A stretch of DNA of 64,000 bases from Rubripirellula tenax (GTDB lineage: Bacteria; Planctomycetota; Planctomycetia; Pirellulales; Pirellulaceae): NCBI RefSeq assembly GCF_007860125.1, contig NZ_SJPW01000004.1:218372-282371 (forward strand), given 5' to 3'. The notes under the pieces were generated by a model. It did no database searches, was not told the DNA's origin, and saw only the letters and a program-made list of their open reading frames with translations. Positions 27,276 to 36,221 of the stretch are shown piece by piece (the first letter of the stretch is position 1; each line of letters opens with the position of its first letter). A program made the position numbers and the translations under genes.

Positions 27276-28474
27276 ACGTCCTTAGCGTATGCACGAATCT
27301 GCCAACCCAACGATCGCCCTTACATGGACTTTTTGTTCGCCGTCGGTTGGAAGAACTTGCCAAGCTGCTGCCCGTTCGCGCGTTGGCTCCACAACCGTGG
27401 TTTCCCCTCGTTCGCCCTCGCCGGATCGACCCAGCGATCAGCACCGCGAATTTAACGGTGGACGCAGCCAGCATGCTCTACTTTCCAGGCGTTGCCAAAG
27501 GACTTGACGGCTTTTGGCTTGATCGGTGCGTCGATCGATGGCTCGACGAGATGGATCCAGATGTCGTGGGCGACGCCATTCTGGACGCTCACTTCGGTTA
27601 CCCCGAGGGCGTTGGCTGCTGGCGAGTCGCCAAGCGCCGCGGCATGCCGATCTTCATCACCATCCGTGGACTTGAAGTCGACCTCTTCGGACGGTCATCG
27701 CGTGGCGACCAATTGCTGCAAGCGCTTTGTGAAGCGACCGGGGTCATTGCCGTAAGCCATTCTCTCAAGAAGGTCGCCGTCTCGGCTGGAGTTCCCGCCG
27801 ATCAAATCACAGTCATACCCAACGGAGTCGATACGGCGACGTACAGCATGGGCGATCAAACGACAGCACGGCGCCAAGTCGGGTACGAAAGCCCAAAAAA
27901 GTTAATTGTGTCGGTGGGCAACCTGAAGCCCGTCAAAGGACACGATGTCTTGATCCGCGCCGTTGCCAGAATCAAAAACGACGTCGACTTCCAATTGGTC
28001 TGCATTGGAGGAGGCGTCCAATCAACGTGGGGAAAAAGCTTGCAGAACTTAGTTTCCGAATTGGGCGTTCAAGACCACGTTCGCTTCATCGGCAGCAAAC
28101 CACCCCATGAAGTAGCCGATTGGCTACGAGCCGCCGATCTTTTCGCCTTGGCAAGCCATCGCGAAGGATGCTGCAATGCAGTCCTCGAAGCGTTGTCCAC
28201 CGGTCTACCGGTTGTCGCAACGGATGCGGGGGATAATGCTGAGTACATAAAGGACTCGAACATGGGCTGTGTCGTTCCAACGAAAAGCCCCGCCGATCTT
28301 GGCAAGGCGATTGTCGAGTCTTTGAGTAACCAATACGACAAAGCGTCAATCGCAAACGCAATGGTCGATACGACGTGGTCAAGCGTTGCCGGCAAAATAG
28401 TTGGGCTGCTGAACCAGTTACCGAATCGTCGCCCGATCGCCTCAGTTCCCGAGAATGCAGATTGCGTACCATGA
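27272..28474 (+). CDS. Glycosyltransferase, GT4
   Basis: A 400-residue GT-B enzyme. Its N-terminus LSVCTNLPTQRSPLHGLFVR is typical of GT4 enzymes of exosortase-linked loci. The donor half has IVSVGNLKPVKGHDVLIRAV and the E-x7-E motif SHREGCCNAVLEALSTGLPVVA. The start is GTG at 27272, overlapping the SGNH protein's stop, and the end overlaps the next glycosyltransferase by ATGA. No signal or TM segment is seen. Confidence 0.9.
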   Translation: MNVLSVCTNLPTQRSPLHGLFVRRRLEELAKLLPVRALAPQPWFPLVRPRRIDPAISTANLTVDAASMLYFPGVAKGLDGFWLDRCVDRWLDEMDPDVVGDAILDAHFGYPEGVGCWRVAKRRGMPIFITIRGLEVDLFGRSSRGDQLLQALCEATGVIAVSHSLKKVAVSAGVPADQITVIPNGVDTATYSMGDQTTARRQVGYESPKKLIVSVGNLKPVKGHDVLIRAVARIKNDVDFQLVCIGGGVQSTWGKSLQNLVSELGVQDHVRFIGSKPPHEVADWLRAADLFALASHREGCCNAVLEALSTGLPVVATDAGDNAEYIKDSNMGCVVPTKSPADLGKAIVESLSNQYDKASIANAMVDTTWSSVAGKIVGLLNQLPNRRPIASVPENADCVP

Positions 28475-29661
28475 AAATTTTGTACCACCACCGAACTCGC
28501 GGTGACGGCGCGGAAGGGGTACACATTTCCGAAATCGTATCGGCATTGAAAGGTCTAGGACATGACGTTGAGATCGTATGCCCCAGATCCGCTGCCCGGT
28601 CCCCTGGCCTCGCATCAACCGGTACCGGCAGCAACCGTAGTGCGCTGCAACCCTTGAAAACGCTTGCCAAACAAGCAGGTGAGATCGCGTACAATATCGT
28701 GTCATTCTTCCGTGTAAGGAATGGAGTACGCAAGCATAAACCCGACTTTATCTACGAACGATATTCTTCGCTGAACTTTGGTGGTATCGCTGCTGCAAAG
28801 CGTATGGGCGTGCCCGTCATTCTCGAAGTCAACGCAACCTTCGCAGGCAAATTTGGCAGTCGACATCCAGTTTGCTTTCCTGGCATTCTCGAAAAAACGG
28901 AACGCTACTGCCTCGAACAGGCCGATGGAATCGTTGCCGTTTCACACGCACTACGATCGTGTATCTGCGAACGAAACGTCGCCCCCGAGCGAATAATTGT
29001 TTCGCCCAATGCTGTTAATCCGAAACGCGTGCTCGAAGTCGACCGAAAAACTGCCCGTAAGTCGAAACGAAATCAGCTAAACATTCGTGATGACGAAATT
29101 GTGGTTGGTTTCGTCGGCTCATTGCGTCAGTGGCATGGGATTGATTTTTTCGCCGATACTATGGTCGATATTCTAAGTAAAAACGAGCGTGTGATGTTCT
29201 TGATCGTCGGAAGGGGCGAATATGAGGACGAGTTGCGGCAGCGGATAGCCAGCGGAGGCATCCAGAGCAGAGTAAAACTACTGGGCGCGGTTCCGCACAG
29301 CGAGGTCTATCCAATTGTGGCGGCGATGGACATTGGTGTGATGCCGGACTCCAACGAGTTCGGGTCCCCAATGAAGATCCTCGAATATATGGGAATGGGT
29401 TGCGTTCCCGTCGGACCTCGTCTCGGGCCGATCGAAGAGATAATAGAAGAGGGAGTGACCGGAAAACTATTTGACCGTCGAAACAAGATTTCGCTGATAA
29501 ATGTGATCGTCGACCTGTCACAGAATAACGAACAGCGCCATCAAATCGCGTCGAATGCTGCGGAGTATGTGGTTCGCTTTCGAACGTGGGAAATAAATGC
29601 TCAGCAGATCATTAGCTTGCATGAGCAAATTTTGGAACGACCAATTTCGAAACGGATCTAA
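28471..29661 (+). CDS. Glycosyltransferase, GT4 (paralogue of the one at 39913)
   Basis: A 396-residue GT-B enzyme beginning MKILYHHRTRGDGAEGVHIS. Donor domain motifs are VGFVGSLRQWHGIDFFADTM and NEFGSPMKILEYMGMGCVPV, where the first Glu of the usual E-x7-E pattern is replaced. It closely resembles the protein encoded at 39913 in the first 20 residues and in the WHGID and SPMKILE blocks, so the two are paralogues bracketing about 10 kb of the locus. Start at 28471 is set by the ATGA overlap. Specificity is unknown. Confidence 0.88.
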   Translation: MKILYHHRTRGDGAEGVHISEIVSALKGLGHDVEIVCPRSAARSPGLASTGTGSNRSALQPLKTLAKQAGEIAYNIVSFFRVRNGVRKHKPDFIYERYSSLNFGGIAAAKRMGVPVILEVNATFAGKFGSRHPVCFPGILEKTERYCLEQADGIVAVSHALRSCICERNVAPERIIVSPNAVNPKRVLEVDRKTARKSKRNQLNIRDDEIVVGFVGSLRQWHGIDFFADTMVDILSKNERVMFLIVGRGEYEDELRQRIASGGIQSRVKLLGAVPHSEVYPIVAAMDIGVMPDSNEFGSPMKILEYMGMGCVPVGPRLGPIEEIIEEGVTGKLFDRRNKISLINVIVDLSQNNEQRHQIASNAAEYVVRFRTWEINAQQIISLHEQILERPISKRI

Positions 29662-29730
29662 TGGACATGACTGGCAGGGGCGGTCTCTGCGCTGCAACTA
29701 CAAAAACGTAAGGATTCGAAACGAAGTCCG

Positions 29731-31176
29731 GTGCCATGGTGGTACCTTACGTCGAACGAATCATTCAGAGATGAAGTCCAAGTTATGGAAAAAGTAGACG
29801 TACCCAGTTTCGATCAACGGCGGATACTGGTCGCGCGAGACACCGGTGAGACATTCGTTCGTGACGGAAGGGCGATACCGAAGCCGACTGGGCCTGCACG
29901 TGAAACGATTGATCGCGATGCCCTAGCCACTTTGCTTCATTCTGGAACCGTCTTTCCACCTTCTACCATCTTTACCCAGTACTGCTCTATAGGCATGGGG
30001 GGATCGCTTCAACTTGAAGACGGGAAGCCTAGCTATGAAAGTTCCGAAAACCTATTCGTAGGCGAATCGTCATTACCTCCGCCAGGCTTCGATTGCATTT
30101 CCGAGCTAGCGGGATCCATGGGGACCAGCGACATTGAATTTGATCGAGCAACCTTGCTGTTAAGCGAAGGGAAAGATTCGACTGGAATCGCGTTGGCAAT
30201 CGCTGAACTAGGAAAAAAAGTCGACTGCATGACGTTCGCCAACTCGGACACGAATATTGACTATGTCGAGTCCTTGGCCAATCGTCTTGGATTTCGTTTG
30301 ACCGTCGTGCGGTACAGTGACATGCGGATTTCAGATGATTCGCTAGACCGCTTGGGGAATGTCTTTGAGCCGACGTTGGACCAAGCGTTTCTGTCGTACT
30401 TGCTATTGCCAATGGCATCACTTCACGGACGAACGATCCTGGATGGCATGGGCAACGATATTTACATGGGGCACCTACCGTCGAAGCAGCAGCGGCAGGC
30501 TACGGCGGTATGTCACGCACTTACAAAATGGATGCCGAGTTCGCTGCGAAACCGCTTGCGTGACATGCGGTGCACCGACCATCCTTCGACCGGCGTTCCG
30601 TTTCGAAGCTTTACGGAATGCCAGGGATTCTTTAACGGGTTCAGCCAATCGCTTATTGAATCAAGCACTTGCGGAAAAATAGAGAAGCTTTGCGACGTTG
30701 ATAAAAACTGGAACTCGATGGGTTTCGAGCAGGCAAGAGCGTTGTCACGCGGTCGATTTTTGGACAACTATAGCTATAGCGGAAAGTCGGTCGCTTTAGC
30801 CGAAATGATTCAAGGACGCGTCGTATTTCCATGGTGCGACCAGTCGTTGGCAAATCGGTTTTCGACGATCAAAAATGAGGCTCGTTTCCAATGGCCTTCC
30901 GTCAACAAGCTGCTGCTTCGAGAAGCGATATCAAAGCGAATGGATTACGAACAGCCGAAGGTCGGGTTCCGCGCGCCCGTCGCCAGAATCTTGAGCGAAA
31001 ATAGAAAACTTTTGGAATATGTCATCGATCATTCCGAGACGCTCGGACCGAGAATGAAGCCGTTCTTGCTGGGGCTTGCGCCGCACAGCCCCAGATTGGC
31101 TTGCGGATTTCTCTACGCCCTTTGGGAACACTCCCTAAAACCGCACAGCGAGGGACGAGGCAATGCTCTTCACTGA
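29731..31176 (+). CDS. Asparagine synthase-like protein without a glutaminase domain
   Basis: Up to 481 residues. The C-terminal AsnB-type ATP-binding half is clear: LLSEGKDSTGIALAI is a PP-loop with Glu where SGGKDS normally has Gly, followed by DGMGNDIYMG and QPKVGFRAPVARIL. The N-terminal glutaminase domain and its Cys2 nucleophile are missing; only a linker like the AsnB one (ALATLLHSGTVFPPSTIF) remains. It may use ammonia or another amine donor, or be an adenylating enzyme acting on a uronic sugar carboxyl. The GTG at 29731 is the earliest plausible start; the ATG at 29785 is an alternative. AsnB-type amidotransferases are common in exosortase polysaccharide loci, usually full length. 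Confidence 0.75.
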   Translation: MPWWYLTSNESFRDEVQVMEKVDVPSFDQRRILVARDTGETFVRDGRAIPKPTGPARETIDRDALATLLHSGTVFPPSTIFTQYCSIGMGGSLQLEDGKPSYESSENLFVGESSLPPPGFDCISELAGSMGTSDIEFDRATLLLSEGKDSTGIALAIAELGKKVDCMTFANSDTNIDYVESLANRLGFRLTVVRYSDMRISDDSLDRLGNVFEPTLDQAFLSYLLLPMASLHGRTILDGMGNDIYMGHLPSKQQRQATAVCHALTKWMPSSLRNRLRDMRCTDHPSTGVPFRSFTECQGFFNGFSQSLIESSTCGKIEKLCDVDKNWNSMGFEQARALSRGRFLDNYSYSGKSVALAEMIQGRVVFPWCDQSLANRFSTIKNEARFQWPSVNKLLLREAISKRMDYEQPKVGFRAPVARILSENRKLLEYVIDHSETLGPRMKPFLLGLAPHSPRLACGFLYALWEHSLKPHSEGRGNALH

Positions 31177-31236
31177 CAAGCAGACACATCCTGTTGCCAC
31201 AATGCGATGTGCGACATTCTTAACACGGGTAACGAA

Positions 31237-33420
31237 ATGAGAATGCCGACTCGAGTACTGATCGTGCTTTTCACTTTGTCGATTTGTGGTGGATGGCTTT
31301 TTAAAAGCGGTTCAACTTTCACAGTTCTAGGGCAGATTCATGGACTTTTTGCGACCGGCGATGGACGGACGGAGGCCAACGCAAAACCTTTGGCGAACCT
31401 GCGACGCTTGAGCGATGCTGGGTGGTCCATTCCGAATCCAACGGAATGGTGGCTCAAGCGGCCTGATTCCATTCAGCTCAAACAGGCAATCATTGCCCCG
31501 GCGCTCAACAACGATTCGGGCATTTGCATCAAGCGATTTTGGATCCCACGAAACCTAGAATTTGGGAACTACGACCCCAAGCTACTGAAGTCAGTGATTT
31601 CAGATTCGAGCTTCAACAAGTCCACCATCGCTCGCCTAGCGCTCAGATCCCATTTTGAGCGCGAAGTGAACCGCGACTACGTCGCGAGCAGCAGGGCGAT
31701 GTCGGATGCCAAACTAGTGTTCAACCGCCAGATCGATGAAAAGCTGGCGAGCGGGCGAGGCTTTTCTGGTTTTGTCGCCGCCTCCGTTGGCACGCGTGAT
31801 GAGTTGACCGCAGTCCTGGGGCTAGATTGGATTCAGTGGAGCGATGAAGCCGAATTTGAAGATGCTTTTGCCAAAGTAAAGGCCCTGATCGAACTCAATA
31901 TATTGACGTGCGAAAAGGGTGGAAGGAATTGGCGTTTTGACGGCACGAGTCCAGGCGAAGGTCATTGGAACGCGAGCAGTTTTTCAACAAACGCCTATTA
32001 CCTTGAACAGTTCCTCGCCATTGGGGTGTTTGGCGTCAATCCAGATGGAGAATCACATCGCTGGGCCGACCAGGCGATTGATCGAATCGGCATCGACCCC
32101 ACGAACGATCGCAGCGCCGTATACTCGACCTTCGATGCAGCAAATGCACTCAACTTACTCTCGCTTGGCAATGGTGGAGGACGCGAATGGGGCGCGCATG
32201 ATTCGAGCACGTCCCTCGGTGGTTATGAAACGAGCCTTGCCTTCGCAGCAACCGTTCAACTTCGGATGTTTGATACGGCAACCGATTCGAAATGGAACTT
32301 GGTCGGGAAAAGCCTTTATTTGAACAGTCGTTTTATCGGCCTTTGTGCTCACGAAGATTTGTTTGTGGAACACACTGGCTTTCATCCCGATGCTGCGGGT
32401 ATGGTTGAAACATGGGCACGCATGTTCCGTGGCCAAGTCGCTGGTGGACGATATTCTTGGTTGACGCAGCGTTCACCGAACCACACGTCGACCAAGTTGT
32501 CTTTGTTTCAGGCGCTCGCCGGGCCGCAGGCGATTCCGCAGGCACCGCCGAGCGAACCGTTTGCCGATCGAGTTGGTTCGCGATGGTATTACTTGGCAGA
32601 CCAATCACGACCGGACAACACGTTTCGAACATGCGTCCACCTAAGATCGCTTGATTGCCATCGAGAAATTGGGGATGAGCGTGTTTTAAGATTCGCCGTT
32701 GGGAAAGTGGGGCTCGTCGAGGGGCACGCGAATCGAAGTGCACCTAACGGGGCCTTGTCCAACGGCATTTGGGTCGGCCGAAAGGCTCCGTCGGGTAATC
32801 CGCTCTTTGCTTCGAACGGCTGGTGGAGTCAGGGGATGTCTCAGGAGATTTACCACAGCCCCAATCGTGCGAGTATGCCGATGCCTGTGGCAAGCGAGGC
32901 AAGGTACTTGAAAGGGAAGCAACCCAAACCCGTGTTGGTAGACGGTAAGTACTCCTGGACTCAGGACTGGTCGGAGTGGAGCGGCACCTATGACGGCAAG
33001 CAGTTGACAGCGGACCGTCGTTGGACGAGAGCGGTATCTAGTTTCGAGCTTGATACCGTTGCGGAACAACTGCAAGTCACTGACACCCTCGACATCAACC
33101 TAACGGACGATCTTTACCTCGGCTGGCACTTCTCACCCTCGCACCCGCCTAAGCTATTGTCGAACGGGTTCGAATTTGGCGATGGCATTGATCTGATCCG
33201 CGTCACAGTCGAACCGCTTGGGGATTTCAAACTCAAGACACGCGTACGCACTAAGTTGGATGGCTTTGATCTAGGAAACTACAAGCTAGACCTGGACTGG
33301 CATAACACCGGCAACGGCGGAAAGCTCGATCGGATCGCTGCGAACGTCAGCTTTGTCCCGACGGCTCGAAGTACGGACGGGACCTACAACGTACGTGTAA
33401 CCATACAAGCGAATCCTTAA
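31237..33420 (+). CDS. Secreted heparinase II/III-like protein
   Basis: About 727 residues. Starting at ATG 31237 gives an N-terminal signal-anchor (basic MRMPTR, then VLIVLFTLSICGGWLF); an ATG at 31207 is in frame but buries it. The first two thirds look alpha-helical with WNASSFSTNAYYLEQFLAIG and GLCAHEDLFVEHTGFHPD, like the toroid of heparinase and alginate lyases. The final third (from about residue 560) is beta-rich and reads like the beta-sandwich of that superfamily. A lyase role in trimming or releasing the polymer fits the locus. Catalytic residues cannot be assigned with confidence, so the call is at fold level only. Confidence 0.6.
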   Translation: MRMPTRVLIVLFTLSICGGWLFKSGSTFTVLGQIHGLFATGDGRTEANAKPLANLRRLSDAGWSIPNPTEWWLKRPDSIQLKQAIIAPALNNDSGICIKRFWIPRNLEFGNYDPKLLKSVISDSSFNKSTIARLALRSHFEREVNRDYVASSRAMSDAKLVFNRQIDEKLASGRGFSGFVAASVGTRDELTAVLGLDWIQWSDEAEFEDAFAKVKALIELNILTCEKGGRNWRFDGTSPGEGHWNASSFSTNAYYLEQFLAIGVFGVNPDGESHRWADQAIDRIGIDPTNDRSAVYSTFDAANALNLLSLGNGGGREWGAHDSSTSLGGYETSLAFAATVQLRMFDTATDSKWNLVGKSLYLNSRFIGLCAHEDLFVEHTGFHPDAAGMVETWARMFRGQVAGGRYSWLTQRSPNHTSTKLSLFQALAGPQAIPQAPPSEPFADRVGSRWYYLADQSRPDNTFRTCVHLRSLDCHREIGDERVLRFAVGKVGLVEGHANRSAPNGALSNGIWVGRKAPSGNPLFASNGWWSQGMSQEIYHSPNRASMPMPVASEARYLKGKQPKPVLVDGKYSWTQDWSEWSGTYDGKQLTADRRWTRAVSSFELDTVAEQLQVTDTLDINLTDDLYLGWHFSPSHPPKLLSNGFEFGDGIDLIRVTVEPLGDFKLKTRVRTKLDGFDLGNYKLDLDWHNTGNGGKLDRIAANVSFVPTARSTDGTYNVRVTIQANP

Positions 33421-33688
33421 ACGTCGAATTATGTCGACCGCACGACCCAACGAAACCAGATTGTTGGGATTTTTTCCTTGATCATTCTCAAGTCCAACTT
33501 TGCGGCTTGACAATGATATAAATCGTTTTTTAGACCATGCTACTACGATGAGTAGATGCAACTCGCAATAAATGCGATTGTCGCGTCAATGGGTCCGCTC
33601 GCGACACTGCCGGAAAACGATAAGTGTCGAAGGCTGACGTTGTTGATTCATTTATATTCGAGTTCTTCTCACTACTATTAACTATTTA

Positions 33689-34834
33689 ATGATTTGGATT
33701 TTCTGGATTTCGGCGTTTGCGTTTGCGACGCCGTTTTTGTTTTATCCCGTTGGGGTCTTCCTACTGTCTCGATTGCGGCGAAAGCCTGCGATTGGCTCGG
33801 CGACGCCTTCGGCGACGCTAGTGGTCAGCGCGTTCAATGAGGCGGGGTGCATCCGTGATAAGATCGCCAATGCGTTGGCGTTGGATTACCCGTCGCATCT
33901 TTTCGATGTGATGGTGATCTCCGATGCGTCCGATGACGGAACGGATGAAATCGTTGAAGGATGGAATGACCCGCGGGTGAAGCTATGTCGCATGGAACGT
34001 CGTTCGGGTAAGTCCGCTGGACTGACCCGGTTTTGTCCGCGAGCGTCGGGCGACATCCTTGTCTTTACAGACGCCAATTCTATCTTTCAACCCGATGCGT
34101 TGACCAAATTGGCGAGGCATTTCGATGATTTCGACTTGGGCTATTCGGTGGGTCGACAGAGCTACACAAACATCGATTCATCCTCATCGGACTCGGAGAA
34201 CATTTATTGGTCCATCGAATTGATGATGAAGGCGTGGGAAAGCCGATTGAGCAGCGTCGTCGGCGCCGACGGCGCGATTTATGCGCTGCGAAGCGAGTTG
34301 TTCGAACCACTTTCGGCGGAAGACATCAATGATTTCCTGCTTCCGTTGAAGGTGGTCGTCAGAGGGTATCGAGGGGTTTTTGATCCAGAGGCCGTTTGCT
34401 TCGAAGACGCGGCGCCCGACTTCGCGGGCGAATTTCGGCGCAAGCGACGGATCGTCAATCGCAGCATGCGGGCCGTTTTGAAGGTGCCCGGGGCGATGAA
34501 CCCGTTCCGCGTCGGCTGGTTTGCCGTCCAGCTGATTGCCCACAAAGTGCTGCGTTGGCTTTGCCCCCTCTTTTTGGTGACTATGCTGATCAGTTCGGCT
34601 GTTCTGTCGTTTCAGGAAGTGAACGACCGCAGTCTGGGCTGGACGTATTCGGTACTGCTGTTATTGCAGTTGCTCGGCTATGCGATCGCGTGCCTGCACA
34701 TATTTCCCCCGTTTCGTCGGATTCGATTGGTGTACATCGCCTACTATTTTCTGATGGTCAATATCGCGTCGGCTCGAGGCCTTGCGATGCTGGCCGGGGG
34801 ACGCGCAATTGGTGTCTGGAAGCCCGAACGATGA
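33689..34834 (+). CDS. Glycosyltransferase, GT2, membrane-bound
   Basis: A 381-residue processive-type GT2 enzyme. An N-terminal TM helix is followed by LVVSAFNEAGCIRDKI, VISDASDDGTDEI, the DxD-like LVFTDANSIF and an acceptor block GADGAIYALR. The R-rich FRRKRRIVNRSM stands in for the QxxRW region. Two to three TM helices follow at the C-terminus (about 275-370). It is followed by a tandem paralogue that overlaps it by ATGA. A 268-base AT-rich gap precedes it and may hold a promoter (TATATT at 33653-33658, no clear -35). Confidence 0.9.
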   Translation: MIWIFWISAFAFATPFLFYPVGVFLLSRLRRKPAIGSATPSATLVVSAFNEAGCIRDKIANALALDYPSHLFDVMVISDASDDGTDEIVEGWNDPRVKLCRMERRSGKSAGLTRFCPRASGDILVFTDANSIFQPDALTKLARHFDDFDLGYSVGRQSYTNIDSSSSDSENIYWSIELMMKAWESRLSSVVGADGAIYALRSELFEPLSAEDINDFLLPLKVVVRGYRGVFDPEAVCFEDAAPDFAGEFRRKRRIVNRSMRAVLKVPGAMNPFRVGWFAVQLIAHKVLRWLCPLFLVTMLISSAVLSFQEVNDRSLGWTYSVLLLLQLLGYAIACLHIFPPFRRIRLVYIAYYFLMVNIASARGLAMLAGGRAIGVWKPER

Positions 34835-35988
34835 TCCAGTGCATTTTCTGGCTAGCGGCGGGATTGTTGTTACACACGTATGTGCTGTATCCCCTTTTCG
34901 TTGGTTTCGTTCGACGCTCTCAACGGCCAGAGAATTCCGGCGAACTTCCAAGTATTAGTGTGATTGTGCCTGCACACAATGAAGCAGCCGTATTAGAAGC
35001 AAAGATTGAAAACGTCCGGCAATTAGATTACCCGGCTGATCGAATCGAACTATTGATCTTTGACGATGGCAGCAGTGACGAGACGGCGCAAATTGCCGAG
35101 GCGCACGCGGGCGAACGGGTTCGTTTCTTTCGTGGCGAAACGAGGTCAGGCAAGGCGAACGCCGTCAACCGATTGGTTGACGAAGCGGCACACAAGATGT
35201 TGCTATTGACGGACGCGAACGTTTCCATGAATCCCGACTCTGTTTCCCAGATGGTGCGGCATTTGTCCGACCCCGCCGTTGGTGCGGTAACGGGCGAGGT
35301 CCGATTGGTCGGCAGTGACAAGGAATTTCGATCCGGTGAAATGCTTTACTATCGACTTGAACGTCGCATTCAAAACGCCGAGTCGAGCGTGGGCAGTGTG
35401 ATGGGCGTTGACGGCGCGATGTATGTGATGCGGCGCGAACTATTCGGAACCTTGCCATCCGATACCATCTTGGATGATTTCCTGATCTCGATGAACATTC
35501 TGCGTGCCGGTAAACGGATCGTCTACGAACCGATGGCGACGGCCGTGGAAACGGGGACGCCCTCGGCCCGGCAAGAATTCAATCGTCGCATTCGCATTGC
35601 CGCGGGCGCAGTTCAGTTGCTCAAGCGTGGCAACGTCCCCCGCTGGAACGACCCCTCCATCTGGTTTCAGTTTCTTTCGCACAAAGTACTGCGGTGGACT
35701 TCACCCGCCATGATTGCATTGATGCTTGCTAGCAGTGCCGCTTTGGCGACGACGCACTGGTTCTATAGCGTCATTCTGATGACTGAAGTGATCTTGTTGG
35801 CGATCGCTGTCATTCTGGTTGTTAAGCCCTCACTTCGTTCGACGAATTTAGGTGGAGTGATCTTTTTCTTTGCGCTCAGCCAAGTGGCAATTGCGATTGG
35901 GCTTTTTAAGGGAGTCTTTAATCGCCAACCGCCACAGTGGGAAAAAGGCCAACGCGTGAAACACACGAAAATTCTTGACGGCCAATGA
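34831..35988 (+). CDS. Glycosyltransferase, GT2, membrane-bound (tandem paralogue)
   Basis: A 385-residue GT2 enzyme with the same plan as its upstream neighbour: one N-terminal helix, then ISVIVPAHNEAAVLEAKIEN, LLIFDDGSSDETAQI, LLLTDANVSMNPDSV, GVDGAMYVMRRELF and FNRRIRIAAGAVQLL, with C-terminal helices from about residue 280. The start at 34831 comes from the 4-base overlap. The pair probably arose by tandem duplication, and the two may act on successive residues or as a heteromeric synthase. Confidence 0.9.
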   Translation: MIQCIFWLAAGLLLHTYVLYPLFVGFVRRSQRPENSGELPSISVIVPAHNEAAVLEAKIENVRQLDYPADRIELLIFDDGSSDETAQIAEAHAGERVRFFRGETRSGKANAVNRLVDEAAHKMLLLTDANVSMNPDSVSQMVRHLSDPAVGAVTGEVRLVGSDKEFRSGEMLYYRLERRIQNAESSVGSVMGVDGAMYVMRRELFGTLPSDTILDDFLISMNILRAGKRIVYEPMATAVETGTPSARQEFNRRIRIAAGAVQLLKRGNVPRWNDPSIWFQFLSHKVLRWTSPAMIALMLASSAALATTHWFYSVILMTEVILLAIAVILVVKPSLRSTNLGGVIFFFALSQVAIAIGLFKGVFNRQPPQWEKGQRVKHTKILDGQ

Positions 35989-36221
35989 AAACGGCCGTAC
36001 GGTGAGGTTTGACAGACGTCCTTTTCTACAGGTCGGCTATATGAGGGCCGATCACTTGTCTCACCATCTACTCCTTTTCGCTCGCACTTTGTCGGGTTAG
36101 TGGGCGCCAAACCGATGTCGCGAATCGATATTCGTGCATTAGTCGCTTGACGCGTTGCTGCTCGCGTTGGTAGATCGATCCGAAGAGACAGGATGTCAAA
36201 TCTTTTCGGAGACGGATCAGA
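35989..36221. other. Gap before the large beta-helix gene
   Basis: 233 bases without a gene. A consensus TTGACA hexamer sits at 36009-36014, but the nearest -10-like hexamer (TATATG at 36038-36043) is 23 bases away, so a standard promoter is not supported. Otherwise I see nothing. Confidence 0.4.

Noticed and set aside
36009-36043. Consensus TTGACA at 36009 as a promoter for the beta-helix gene
   Set aside because: The nearest -10-like hexamer is 23 bases away, outside the normal 16-18 range.
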